In this document: piece after piece, positions 1-7,143 of the stretch
How positions within the stretch are numbered: position 1 is the stretch's first letter
How the letters are laid out: every line of letters begins with the position of its first letter
Assembly: GCA_965214125.1 (NCBI GenBank)
Contig: CBDCBA010000032.1
Span: forward strand, 186,001-250,000
Reading direction: 5' to 3'
Length of the DNA: 64,000 nt
Source: CBDCBA01 sp965214125
GTDB lineage: Bacteria; Planctomycetota; Phycisphaerae; Tepidisphaerales; Tepidisphaeraceae
The notes under the pieces: model-generated
Databases searched by the model: none
Seen by the model: only the letters and a program-made list of their open reading frames with translations
What the model was told of the DNA's origin: nothing
Made by a program: the position numbers and the translations under genes

Positions 1-62
1 AGAAGTCCCGCCGCGGCCGTTGAGCCGCGTCGAGGTGGAAGTCATGGTGGCGGAGGCAGGGG

Positions 63-230
63 TTACATCTCGCGGACGCCGCTGATGCTCTTGGCGTGCG
101 GGTAGAGGGCCTGAAACTGCCGCTGCGCCTCACTGACGCTGGTGGCGGTGCAGGTGGCGTTGATGGTCGTGGTGCTGCGGCCGTCGGTGCTGTTGGTGTA
201 GAGCGTGATCGTGGCGGTGTAGGTCTTCGT
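63..230 (-). CDS. small hypothetical protein, 55 aa, possible ACG start
   Basis: A 55-residue reading frame ends in Glu-Met-TAA and reads Lys-Thr-Tyr-Thr-Ala-Thr-Ile after its first codon. No ATG, GTG or TTG lies in frame at the expected place; the codon at 230-228 is ACG, six bases after a good AGGAGA Shine-Dalgarno match. This suggests either a rare ACG start or a mutated ATG. The frame is rich in Thr and Ser and ends in a basic stretch (residues ~44-52). It lies 51 bases downstream of the 140-aa gene on the same strand, so it could be the last gene of that small accessory operon. No family is recognised. The evidence is the ribosome-binding site, spacing and codon pattern only. Confidence 0.4.
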   Translation of the reverse strand, partial: TKTYTATITLYTNSTDGRSTTTINATCTATSVSEAQRQFQALYPHAKSISGVREM

Positions 231-281
231 GGTGAGTCTCCTAGTGTTGAGGTTGGTTTCGGAAATGGAGGTTCTAATGGC

Positions 282-704
282 TCAAGCACGCCGGCGGCCG
301 TCGAACTCGTGGGCGTTTTTCTTGAAGTAGACAGCCGCGTCGATAAGGCGTAACGCGGTGGGGAGGTCCTCCTCGCGGCGAACCTTGATGCGCGAGTAGC
401 CCTTGATCCCGCGCTTGAGCTCGAGGTGGCTTATGCTCTCGACAGGTATCTTGAGGTGGCGGCACAGGTGCTGCGGCTCACCGGCGAGGCTCAGGGCGAT
501 GTTCAGGTTCGCCCGGCCGCCCCACGTCGAGCCGATCGTTTCGACGAGGAGGTAATTAGGGCTGTACGGAACCTCACGCTTGGCCGTCTCCGGCTCTGAC
601 ACCGCGCCGGCGGTGCGGCGGACGTGGGCGTCGATCTGCTCGATGGCGCGGCGGGAGCGGTCGTTGGCGCGAAGGTACTTGTAGCTTTCTGTCAGACTGC
701 TCAT
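282..704 (-). CDS. hypothetical protein, 140 aa, accessory region
   Basis: An uninterrupted frame of 140 codons starting Met-Ser-Ser-Leu-Thr. It is predicted soluble, highly charged and largely helical, with a basic C-terminus (His-Glu-Phe-Asp-Gly-Arg-Arg-Arg-Ala) and no signal peptide or membrane segment. No domain is recognised. Position between a DUF932-like gene and a 55-aa frame on the same strand suggests a phage- or plasmid-derived operon. The start is the only good ATG; the upstream Shine-Dalgarno match (GGAA) is weak. Confidence 0.6.
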   Translation of the reverse strand: MSSLTESYKYLRANDRSRRAIEQIDAHVRRTAGAVSEPETAKREVPYSPNYLLVETIGSTWGGRANLNIALSLAGEPQHLCRHLKIPVESISHLELKRGIKGYSRIKVRREEDLPTALRLIDAAVYFKKNAHEFDGRRRA

Positions 705-760
705 TTGATGTTCCAGATTGGTAAGGGCGTGAAGACGGATTCGTTTGGAAGCACAGGCGG

Positions 761-1850
761 CTATCGCACGAGCCGCCGCAGCAGGTCGGCGACTTGGGCG
801 ACCCGCTTCTGACGCCGGGCGAAGCTCTCGTCGTGACTGGCGATCCAGCTCAACGCCTGGCCTACGCCGTACGCATTGGCAGTCGGGGCGTAGGCGCCGG
901 GTACCCTGCCGGCCTCGCGCGGCTCGACGTCATTGACGCGGACTTCCCTGGCCGCCTCGCGCTGCCGCCCCGTCGGCTCCTTCACCGCACCGTCGAGGCC
1001 GCTCGTGCAGATGTGCCACGCCCGGCAGGCGGCGGAGAAGCCCCACTTCTTGCGGAGAATCACGTCGCAGAAGTCGAAGAGCCGCGTCGGCGAGATCGCG
1101 TGGCCGAGCATCCGGCGGAACCGCTCGGCCTCAGGCTTGATCCCGTCAGTCGCGATCCGGATCTGCCGGTCGAGCCGTCCCACCAGCCGGTCGCCGCCGC
1201 CCGCGCCGGTGACATGCTTCCACCGGCCGCCCTTGGTCCAGCCGCTCATGCCGTTGCGGCAGACCCAGCGCATCCACCCGACGTTCCTCGACAGCGGGGT
1301 TTGGCCCTCGACGCCGTTCGTCACTGTGACCTCGCGGAGCAGCCGATGCCCGTCGTCGGGCGTCAGTTCGTGCGGCAGGCGGACCCGCAGCACCGTCCGC
1401 CGTCCGCCGTCCGCCGTCCGCCGTCCGCCGTCCGCCGAAGTCGAGCGTCACCGAGCAGGCGAGTCCGTGAGCGTCAACGCCGGCATGACACAGGCGGCGG
1501 TACAGTGTCTCGAGCAGATCGCGATGCTGAACAAGCTGGTACTTCGGCGAGACGAGGGCGACGGCCGACCGGGTCACGTTGGCGGCGGCCAGGAGGTCGG
1601 CGTCGTGGATCTCGATGCCGCGCTGGCCGTTCTCGAACCGCGTCTCGCGGCGGACGAGCCTGGGCAGGAGCGGGTAGAGTTCGCCGAGCCGACCCTCGTA
1701 GTTGTGGCCGACGCTGCCGTTCCAGGCCATCGTCCGGCTCGGGCGGAGAAGGCAACCGCTTAACCGTTCCGTTAGCGGAACGCCGTTCGAGATTGTGTCT
1801 AGGTCGGTCGTTTCAGTGGGTTGTCTCGGCGAGCTCAGGTGCATGTCCAC
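761..1850 (-). pseudogene. DUF932 (phage/plasmid-like) protein, frame broken by a 7-bp repeat
   Basis: Two overlapping frames together make one DUF932-type protein. The N-terminal frame (from 1850) carries the family-like segment Ser-Pro-Lys-Tyr-Gln-Leu-Val-Gln-His-Arg; the C-terminal frame (to 761) carries Trp-Val-Cys-Arg-Asn-Gly-Met, matching the usual Cys-x-Asn-Gly motif. The two frames are offset exactly at six copies of a 7-bp tandem repeat (1393-1434). Loss of one copy would restore a single 360-codon frame. DUF932 proteins occur on phages and plasmids and their role is not established. As sequenced the gene is off; it could be decayed or switched by repeat-number change. The start at 1850 is uncertain. 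Confidence 0.65.
1393..1434. repeat. six tandem copies of heptamer CCGTCCG
   Basis: Six perfect head-to-tail copies of CCGTCCG, followed by a partial CCG. They lie inside the DUF932 coding region, and because 7 is not a multiple of 3, each gain or loss changes the reading frame. Five copies would join the upstream and downstream coding halves. Confidence 0.9.
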
Positions 1851-1901
1851 GAACCCGCGTCATTCGCCGTGGACTAACTCACTCGGCCCGCTGTCCTGCT
1901 A

Positions 1902-2456
1902 GGAGCCGTTCGAGACCTGGCACGCCGTTCGCGCCACGCCACGCACGAGCCAGCAGCAAGAGCGTGACGACGTGACATTGACCGACGAGCAGTGGGCGGC
2001 CGTCGAGCCGGTCCTGCCCAAGAGCACCGCCCCGACCGGCCGCCCCGCGGCCGACCGCCGCCTCATGCTCGAGGCGATGCTCCACCAGCTCGTGGCCGGC
2101 TGCCAGTGGCGACGCCTGCCGCGGAAACGCTTCGGCCCCCACACCACCGTCTTCACCCGCTTCACCCGCTGGCGGCGACAGGGCGTCTTCGACCGGCTCG
2201 CCGATGTCTTGCGGCTCAAGGTCGACAAGCAGAAGCGGATCGAGCAGAAGCGGATCGACTGGTCGGCCCTCGTGGCCAACGCATCCAAGCGAAGCCTGCT
2301 GCACGGGACGAGCGTCCGCGCCTGGCCCTACGACACGAGGCGGTGCCGCCCCGCCGGGTCAGCGAGCGACGCGAGAAGCTGGCGACCAACTTCATGGCCT
2401 TCGTGCAGCTCGCCATCGCCCGCGACCTGCTCGAACTCCTGTTCTCAAACGGTTCT
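1902..2456 (+). mobile_element. IS5-family element remnant with imperfect terminal repeats
   Basis: A 555-bp element bounded by imperfect inverted repeats of 19 bases: 1902-1920 on the left and 2438-2456 on the right match at about 14 of 19 positions, sharing CCGTT and GAGA blocks. Between them lie only the two ends of an IS5-type transposase. No clear target-site duplication could be picked out. The size and structure resemble an internally deleted, non-autonomous copy that would depend on a full-length relative elsewhere. Confidence 0.65.
1972..2452 (+). pseudogene. IS5-family transposase, internally deleted
   Basis: The first ~100 codons match the N-terminal DUF4096-type domain of IS5-family transposases: Leu-Thr-Asp-Glu-Gln-Trp at residues 2-7, then Gly-Arg-Pro, Cys-Gln-Trp-Arg and Gly-Val-Phe-Asp-Arg-Leu. 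Around 2310-2340 the sequence jumps in another frame to the family's extreme C-terminus (Leu-Ala-Thr-Asn-Phe-Met-Ala-Phe-Val-Gln-Leu). The catalytic DDE core between these blocks is missing, so no active enzyme can be made. Inside the 1902-2456 inverted repeats. Confidence 0.75.
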
Positions 2457-2467
2457 TCGGGCCGCGG

Positions 2468-2683
2468 TCAAAGCTTGCCCTGTTGCCGCAGGTGGCGAAT
2501 CCGGGCTTGCAGTTCCGCCCGGTGCTGCGCGACCAGCTCGCCACGCATTCGGTTTGCCTCGGCGCCCACGATTTGCAGGACGATCCAGGCCCCGACGACC
2601 ACCGCCGCCAGCACGAGCGCCCACAGGGGCAAGATGCCGCCGGTTGGACTCGCAAGCGGAAGGATGGTCGCGATGAAAGGCAT
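2468..2683 (-). CDS. small single-pass membrane protein, 71 aa
   Basis: A short frame starting Met-Pro-Phe-Ile-Ala-Thr. It has one strong hydrophobic segment at about residues 16-40 (Leu-Trp-Ala-Leu-Val-Leu-Ala-Ala-Val), followed by a charged helical tail rich in Arg, Gln and Glu that could form a coiled coil. The frame extends upstream to a possible start at 2773, but the chosen Met precedes the natural hydrophobic core directly. There is no strong Shine-Dalgarno at either start. Divergent from parA and possibly part of the same integrated plasmid-like segment. Function unknown. Confidence 0.45.
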   Translation of the reverse strand: MPFIATILPLASPTGGILPLWALVLAAVVVGAWIVLQIVGAEANRMRGELVAQHRAELQARIRHLRQQGKL

Positions 2684-2782
2684 CGGGTTGCGGCGCGGGA
2701 ACTGGTCAAAGAGAAGCGCGGTCGCCCCCTGCATCGGCCGAGCGACCCGCCCTGCTTGAGCACGCACAATCAACAGCGTGCA

Positions 2783-2862
2783 AGCGCGATGGCTATCAAG
2801 CGAGCGCGATATCGCGATGGCGGACTCGCCCGGTAGCCAGCGCGATAGCGCGATATCGCGCT
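2783..2862. repeat. AGCGCGAT repeat cluster, putative partition site
   Basis: Upstream of parA, the octamer AGCGCGAT occurs at 2783, 2803, 2839 and 2847, with inverted copies forming palindromes: a 12-bp perfect one at 2805-2816 (CGCGATATCGCG) and a 16-bp perfect one at 2847-2862 (AGCGCGATATCGCGCT). Repeat clusters beside parA operons commonly act as centromere (parS/parC) and operator for the small partner protein. The cluster ends 85 bases before the parA start. Confidence 0.6.
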
Positions 2863-2947
2863 TGCGGTCAAGCGGTCGGCCGGTCGGCGTGAAGCAGCGT
2901 CAGATTGATGGTGATGCCCTCGCGTTGCAGCGGCCGATAACGGGGAC

Positions 2948-3658
2948 ATGATCATCGCCGTCGTGAATCAAAAGGGCGGGGCCGGCAAGACCACGCTGGC
3001 GGTGAACCTGGCGGTTCACCTTTTCGACCAAGGCCTGAACGTGGCGATGGTCGACAACGACCCGCAGCAGTCGGCGGCGCGATGGATCGGTCGGGCGGAG
3101 CCCGCCATCCCGTGCCGCAGCGTGCTGGAGGCACGGGACCTTGTCGGGGCGTTGGAGACGCTCGACGAGGACCACGACGTGGTCGTCTGCGACGGGGCCC
3201 CGCGCCTGAACGAGCAGACGCACGTCTTGATGTACTTCGCCGGCCGCATCCTGATCCCGACACGGCCGACCACGCTGGATTTGCAGGCGACGATCGAGAC
3301 GAAGCAGGCGATCGACAAGGTCCAAGCCGCCCGCGTGGCCGACGACCGCGGCGACATCGACGTTCGCCTGCTCCTCAACTTCGTCCGCACGGTGGGGAAT
3401 CTGCACAAGACGGTGCGCGAGGCGTTGCGGGCAATGGATTACCCGCTGGCAACGCACGCCATCGGCATGCGCGACGCGATCGCCAAAGCGGTGACGTTGC
3501 AGACGACGGTGGGGCGGCTGGCGGCGGAGTCGCCAGCCGACAAGGGCGCCCAAGCGGCGGCGCGAGACTTTCAACAGCTTTTCGACGAGATCCTTCCCGA
3601 TGCACTCCACGCAACCCGCCGAGATGACCGCAACGCTCCCACACGCCAAGCCGCCTGA
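2948..3658 (+). CDS. parA: ParA-family partition ATPase
   Basis: A 236-aa ParA/MinD-superfamily ATPase without an N-terminal DNA-binding domain, so the short plasmid-type (type Ib) form. The deviant Walker A, Lys-Gly-Gly-Ala-Gly-Lys-Thr-Thr, is at residues 9-16 with the signature Lys9; the Asp-Asn-Asp-Pro-Gln-Gln switch region is at 36-41 and the Walker B Asp is at 82. Such ATPases form a nucleoid-bound gradient that moves plasmid or chromosome cargo bound by a partner. The gene overlaps the next gene by 59 bases, typical of a two-gene par operon, and lies just downstream of a repeat cluster that could be its centromere. VirC1-like relatives are an alternative. Confidence 0.88.
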   Translation: MIIAVVNQKGGAGKTTLAVNLAVHLFDQGLNVAMVDNDPQQSAARWIGRAEPAIPCRSVLEARDLVGALETLDEDHDVVVCDGAPRLNEQTHVLMYFAGRILIPTRPTTLDLQATIETKQAIDKVQAARVADDRGDIDVRLLLNFVRTVGNLHKTVREALRAMDYPLATHAIGMRDAIAKAVTLQTTVGRLAAESPADKGAQAAARDFQQLFDEILPDALHATRRDDRNAPTRQAA

Positions 3659-4112
3659 GCCGCGGCGTGGCTCGATCGACGCCGACGCGCTCTTGCGCTC
3701 GCTGGCGCCGGTCGTCGCCAAGCCCGAGCAGAAGGCCGAGCAGACGCCCGAGCCCAAGCCGCGCCCGAGCTTCGACGCCCTGACCACCCAGGAGGAGCCC
3801 AAGCCCAAGGCCCGCAAGGCCAAGGCGCCCGCCAAGCCGGTGAAGCGCTGGGTTCCCGAGGCCGAGGACGACGCCGACGATGCCCCCGCCAAGCCGTCGG
3901 GCCAGCGCCGGGCGCAGCTCGATGTGGCCATCAATCCCGGCGAGGGCACGACGGCCATCTACGTCCGCGTGCCGCGCACGACCCACGTGGCCCTCAAGCT
4001 CCTCGCCCTGCAAAATCAGGCCGCGATGGATGGGCCCACCGAACTGGCGAGCATCGTCCGCACCGCAATCGATCAATACTTGTCGCGCCAGGAGAAGCGC
4101 CGCGCCGCGTGA
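3600..4112 (+). CDS. ribbon-helix-helix DNA-binding partner of ParA
   Basis: A 170-aa protein with a long, Pro/Lys/Glu-rich disordered N-terminal half (residues 1-110) and a compact C-terminal domain at ~119-165 that reads as a ribbon-helix-helix: the strand Ile-Tyr-Val-Arg-Val-Pro-Arg, then helices ending Thr-Glu-Leu-Ala-Ser-Ile-Val-Arg-Thr-Ala-Ile-Asp. In type Ib partition systems a small RHH protein binds the centromere, represses the operon, and stimulates ParA through its flexible tail. Here the tail precedes the RHH domain, the usual order. The start at 3600 overlaps parA; Met at 3624 is an alternative. The assignment rests on context plus fold pattern. Confidence 0.7.
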   Translation: MHSTQPAEMTATLPHAKPPEPRRGSIDADALLRSLAPVVAKPEQKAEQTPEPKPRPSFDALTTQEEPKPKARKAKAPAKPVKRWVPEAEDDADDAPAKPSGQRRAQLDVAINPGEGTTAIYVRVPRTTHVALKLLALQNQAAMDGPTELASIVRTAIDQYLSRQEKRRAA

Positions 4113-4214
4113 AAAGGATGCTTCTGAGCTACGCTACCCACGCTCGCTCGATTTCATCCAACCGCTCCCCTTGCACCCGCGCGTGTGTCACTCCTCGAGC
4201 GATCCAACCCACGC

Positions 4215-4280
4215 CCAGTCGCTTTGCGGCTGGGTCTGACCGGTTCGCTCCCCGAGCAGACCCAGCCGCAAAGCGACTGG
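4215..4280. terminator. 24-bp perfect inverted repeat between convergent genes
   Basis: Two perfect 24-base arms (4215-4238 and 4257-4280) separated by an 18-base loop. Imperfect pairing continues outward. It lies between the end of the par operon and the convergent aminotransferase gene, so it could end transcription from both sides. There is no U-run, so it may act as an RNA-stabilising or factor-dependent structure instead. Confidence 0.55.
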
Positions 4281-4290
4281 ACGTGGTGGG

Positions 4291-5493
4291 TCAGAAGGCG
4301 CTGGCTCCGTGGCGCGAGATCGTCCCGAGGGTCTCCAGCAACCGGTCGACTTGTTCGCTTGTATTGTAAAAGTGCGGGCTGAACCGCACGCGGCCGCAGC
4401 GGCTGGCGAGCTCGGTCTGGTGCTCAGTGGCGAGCGTGCGATAGACCGCGCCCGCCCGGTCGGCGTCGTCGGGAACGAAGCAGACGGCGCCGCCGCACGA
4501 TGAAGGGTCGCCCGCGTCGCGCGGCGTGACCACGCGGTAGGGCAGGGCAGCCAAGCCGTCGACGAAGCGGTCGCCCAGCGCCTTCACCCGACCGTGGACG
4601 GCGTCGATGCCGACGCCGTTCAACAGCGACAGGCCCTCCCCCAGCGCAAGAATGCTCGCCATCGCCGGCGAGCCGTACTCGTACCGCTCGGCCGAGTCGG
4701 CCAGGGTGTAGTCGATCTCCTCCCACTTCAACGCGTCCCTCACGTTCGCCCAGCCGATCACGCGGGGCTTGCTCTCCTCGCGCCATTCAGGCCGAATCCA
4801 GAGGAAACCAGCGCCCATCGTGCCGAGCATCCACTTGTGCCCGCCGGCTTGGAGGTAGTCGATCCGGTCGGCCTCCACGTCGACCGGCACCACGCCGCAG
4901 CTTTGGATCGCGTCGACGCTGAAGAAGATCGTCCGGCCATCGTTTTTGCAGAACTGCCCCAGTTTTCGCAGGTCCATCCGCTGACCGCTGCCCCATTGCA
5001 CGTGGCTGACGGCCAGCACCTGCGTCTTGGGATGACTGGCCGCCTTGAGCAGATCCTCCTCGCGAACCCGCACTACGCCGTCGTCGCCCTCACGTTCGGG
5101 CACGCGGACCAGCTCCGCCCCCGCCTGACGGCACGCCTCCATCCACGGGTAGACGTTCGCCGGATACTCCGCCTCGCTGATGACCACGCGCTCCCCCGGT
5201 TGCAGCGCGACGCCAAAGGCCGTTTGACTGACCGCCTCGCTCGTGTTCTGCACGATCGCGATGTCGCTCGCCTTCGCGTGGATGAGCATCGCCGCCTGCT
5301 CGCGCAGCCGCTTCATCGGGGCGGCGAAGTCGAAGCCGACGAAGGCGTCGTGCTGGAAGTGGTCGAGAAACCCCCGCACCTCGTTCGCCACCGGCCGGGC
5401 CAGCGGGCTTACGCCGGCGTGGTTGAAGTAGTCGCGCTTCGCGAGGACGGGGAAGACGTCGCTGTTGCCCACAAGGGCGTCGATCTCGGACAT
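4291..5493 (-). CDS. class V aminotransferase / cysteine desulfurase-like protein
   Basis: A 400-aa fold-type I PLP enzyme. The PLP-binding Lys is Lys220 in Gly-Gly-His-Lys-Trp-Met-Leu-Gly, and the preceding strand carries Val-Asp-Ala-Ile-Gln-Ser (Asp194), which in this family contacts the PLP ring. The N-terminal Tyr-Phe-Asn-His-Ala-Gly-Val-Ser-Pro motif is typical of the class V group that includes cysteine desulfurases and isopenicillin-N epimerase-like proteins. There is no obvious catalytic Cys loop of IscS/SufS type, so desulfurase activity is not certain. No iron-sulfur assembly genes are nearby. Its start is only 33 bases from the divergent beta-helix gene. Confidence 0.85.
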   Translation of the reverse strand: MSEIDALVGNSDVFPVLAKRDYFNHAGVSPLARPVANEVRGFLDHFQHDAFVGFDFAAPMKRLREQAAMLIHAKASDIAIVQNTSEAVSQTAFGVALQPGERVVISEAEYPANVYPWMEACRQAGAELVRVPEREGDDGVVRVREEDLLKAASHPKTQVLAVSHVQWGSGQRMDLRKLGQFCKNDGRTIFFSVDAIQSCGVVPVDVEADRIDYLQAGGHKWMLGTMGAGFLWIRPEWREESKPRVIGWANVRDALKWEEIDYTLADSAERYEYGSPAMASILALGEGLSLLNGVGIDAVHGRVKALGDRFVDGLAALPYRVVTPRDAGDPSSCGGAVCFVPDDADRAGAVYRTLATEHQTELASRCGRVRFSPHFYNTSEQVDRLLETLGTISRHGASAF

Positions 5494-5526
5494 GATCCGA
5501 GCCTACGCCCGCGGTAAGCTGCCTTG

Positions 5527-6993
5527 ATGCTCGCCGCCGTTCTTGCCACGCTGATGCTTGCGCCCAACACCTCCTCGCTCTGGGGCGCCGACGGGGAGAA
5601 GTACGACCCGAGCGGCCCGCTGCCCGACTGGTCCCTTGCCGGCTACAAGGGCGGCGAGCCGCTGCCGGAGCCGGAGCCCGACGCCACCGTCCTCGACTTC
5701 GGCGCCACGCCAAACGACGACGCGGACGACACCGCCGCCTTCCGCCGCGCCATCGACGCGAACGCCGGGAAAACGGTCGAAATCCCGGCGGGGCGATACC
5801 TGCTGAGCGATCGCCTGACGATCGAGGCGAGCGACACGGTCCTGCTCGGCGCCGGCAGCGGCGAGACGATCCTGCACTTCACCCGCTCGCTCGAGGAGAT
5901 CGACCCCAAGGCAAGCATGACCGGCCACGGCACGCGAACGACCGCCTGGAGCTGGGGCGGCGGGCTCATTCAGCTTGGCCCGTCCGGCTGGTTCAACGGC
6001 GGCACGGGCGTTCCGCTCGCCGCCGACGCTGCCCGCGGCGATCGCACGCTCCTGCTCGACGGCAACCGCTTCGCGGTCGGCGACGCCGTGTTCCTCCGCG
6101 GCTGGAACGGCGAAGACCCCGAGAATCGCCTGGCCACGGCGCTGTACGAGGTGCCGATCGACCCGAAGTTCGACGACATCGACAACATCCGGATCCGGCT
6201 GATCGCCACGGTCGAGGCCGTCGACGGCGATCGCGTGACGCTCAATCGCCCGCTCCCGTTCAATCTGCCGGCCGGCGTCGTCTCGGTCTTCGACTTCGCG
6301 CTGGGCGCCCGCGGCATCGGCGTGCGGGGCGTGACGGTCGAGTTCCCGACCAAGCCCTACCGCGGCCATTTCGATGAGGATGGCTACAACGCCTTCGAAA
6401 TTCGCACTCTGGCCGACGGGTTCCTTGCGGACATCGAGATCGTCAACGCCGACGGCGGCATCTTCATCGCTGGCCACCGGCTCACCATCGACGGCCTTGT
6501 GATGCGGGCCGACCGCGAAACCGACAGCGGCGGCCACACCGGCCACCACGGCATCTACAACCACGGCAGCGACAACCTGGTCACGAACTTTGACGTGCAA
6601 ACCCGCTTCATCCACGACCTGAGCGTCGGGGCCGGCAGCGTGCTCAACGTCTTCAGCAACGGCCGCGCCGTCGACCTGGCAATGGATCACCACCGCTGGG
6701 CGCCGCACTCGACGCTGTGGAGCAACCTCGACCTCGGCGCCGGCACGCGGCCGTTCAAAAGCGGCGGCACGAGCACGCGCGGTTTGCATTCCGCGGCCGG
6801 CGTGACCTTCTGGAACCTCCGCGCCGATCGGCCGATCCACATGCCTTCCGCCGACTTCGCACCGCCACGCTCGCTCTTCATCGGGGTGCAGGGCCTGGAC
6901 CCGGACACCAAAACCTTCGGCCGGCACGTCGAGTCCTTCGATGGCGAGATGACGCCGCCCGACCTGCACGCCGCCCAACGCGAGCGTCGCTAG
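5527..6993 (+). CDS. secreted right-handed beta-helix (pectate lyase-like) protein
   Basis: A 488-aa exported protein. The first ~20 residues form a short signal peptide (Met-Leu-Ala-Ala-Val-Leu-Ala). The mature start has the family-typical Asp-Phe-Gly-Ala-Thr-Pro-Asn-Asp-Asp-Ala-Asp-Asp-Thr-Ala-Ala-Phe, which opens the Pectate_lyase_3 beta-helix: the Asp-Asp-Thr segment begins a turn that repeats through the body. Related proteins degrade or bind polyuronides or act as phage-tailspike-like glycan enzymes; the substrate cannot be told. A TTG lies directly before the ATG; the ATG at 5527 is chosen. Confidence 0.8.
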   Translation: MLAAVLATLMLAPNTSSLWGADGEKYDPSGPLPDWSLAGYKGGEPLPEPEPDATVLDFGATPNDDADDTAAFRRAIDANAGKTVEIPAGRYLLSDRLTIEASDTVLLGAGSGETILHFTRSLEEIDPKASMTGHGTRTTAWSWGGGLIQLGPSGWFNGGTGVPLAADAARGDRTLLLDGNRFAVGDAVFLRGWNGEDPENRLATALYEVPIDPKFDDIDNIRIRLIATVEAVDGDRVTLNRPLPFNLPAGVVSVFDFALGARGIGVRGVTVEFPTKPYRGHFDEDGYNAFEIRTLADGFLADIEIVNADGGIFIAGHRLTIDGLVMRADRETDSGGHTGHHGIYNHGSDNLVTNFDVQTRFIHDLSVGAGSVLNVFSNGRAVDLAMDHHRWAPHSTLWSNLDLGAGTRPFKSGGTSTRGLHSAAGVTFWNLRADRPIHMPSADFAPPRSLFIGVQGLDPDTKTFGRHVESFDGEMTPPDLHAAQRERR

Positions 6994-7020
6994 GAGCATT
7001 TGAGAACGTGGCGGGTGATG

Positions 7021-7100
7021 GTGGCACGGGTCGCGTCTGCGAGACCCGTGTCGGGACATCCGCGAGCAGGCACGGGTCTCGCCGACGCGACCCGTGCCAC
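7021..7100. repeat. REP-like palindrome, family A, copy 1
   Basis: Two 30-base arms (7021-7050, 7071-7100) pair with a single mismatch around a 20-base loop. The arms begin GTGGCACGGGTCGCGTC. A related copy sits at 39358-39461. It lies between convergent genes, so it probably also terminates transcription in both directions. Confidence 0.8.
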
Positions 7101-7125
7101 CTCCCACCTCCCACCTCCCACCTCC
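7098..7125. repeat. four tandem copies of heptamer CACCTCC
   Basis: Four perfect head-to-tail CACCTCC units directly follow the family A palindrome. The array is non-coding, ending 18 bases before the stop of the protease gene. It is the second of three heptanucleotide arrays in the window, each with a different unit. Confidence 0.85.
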
Positions 7126-7143
7126 CAGCTCTCGAACTGGCCC

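Noticed and set aside
2847..2862. Restriction or methylation-type palindrome only
   Set aside because: The 16-bp palindrome is part of a larger cluster of the same octamer next to parA, so a partition-site reading explains more.
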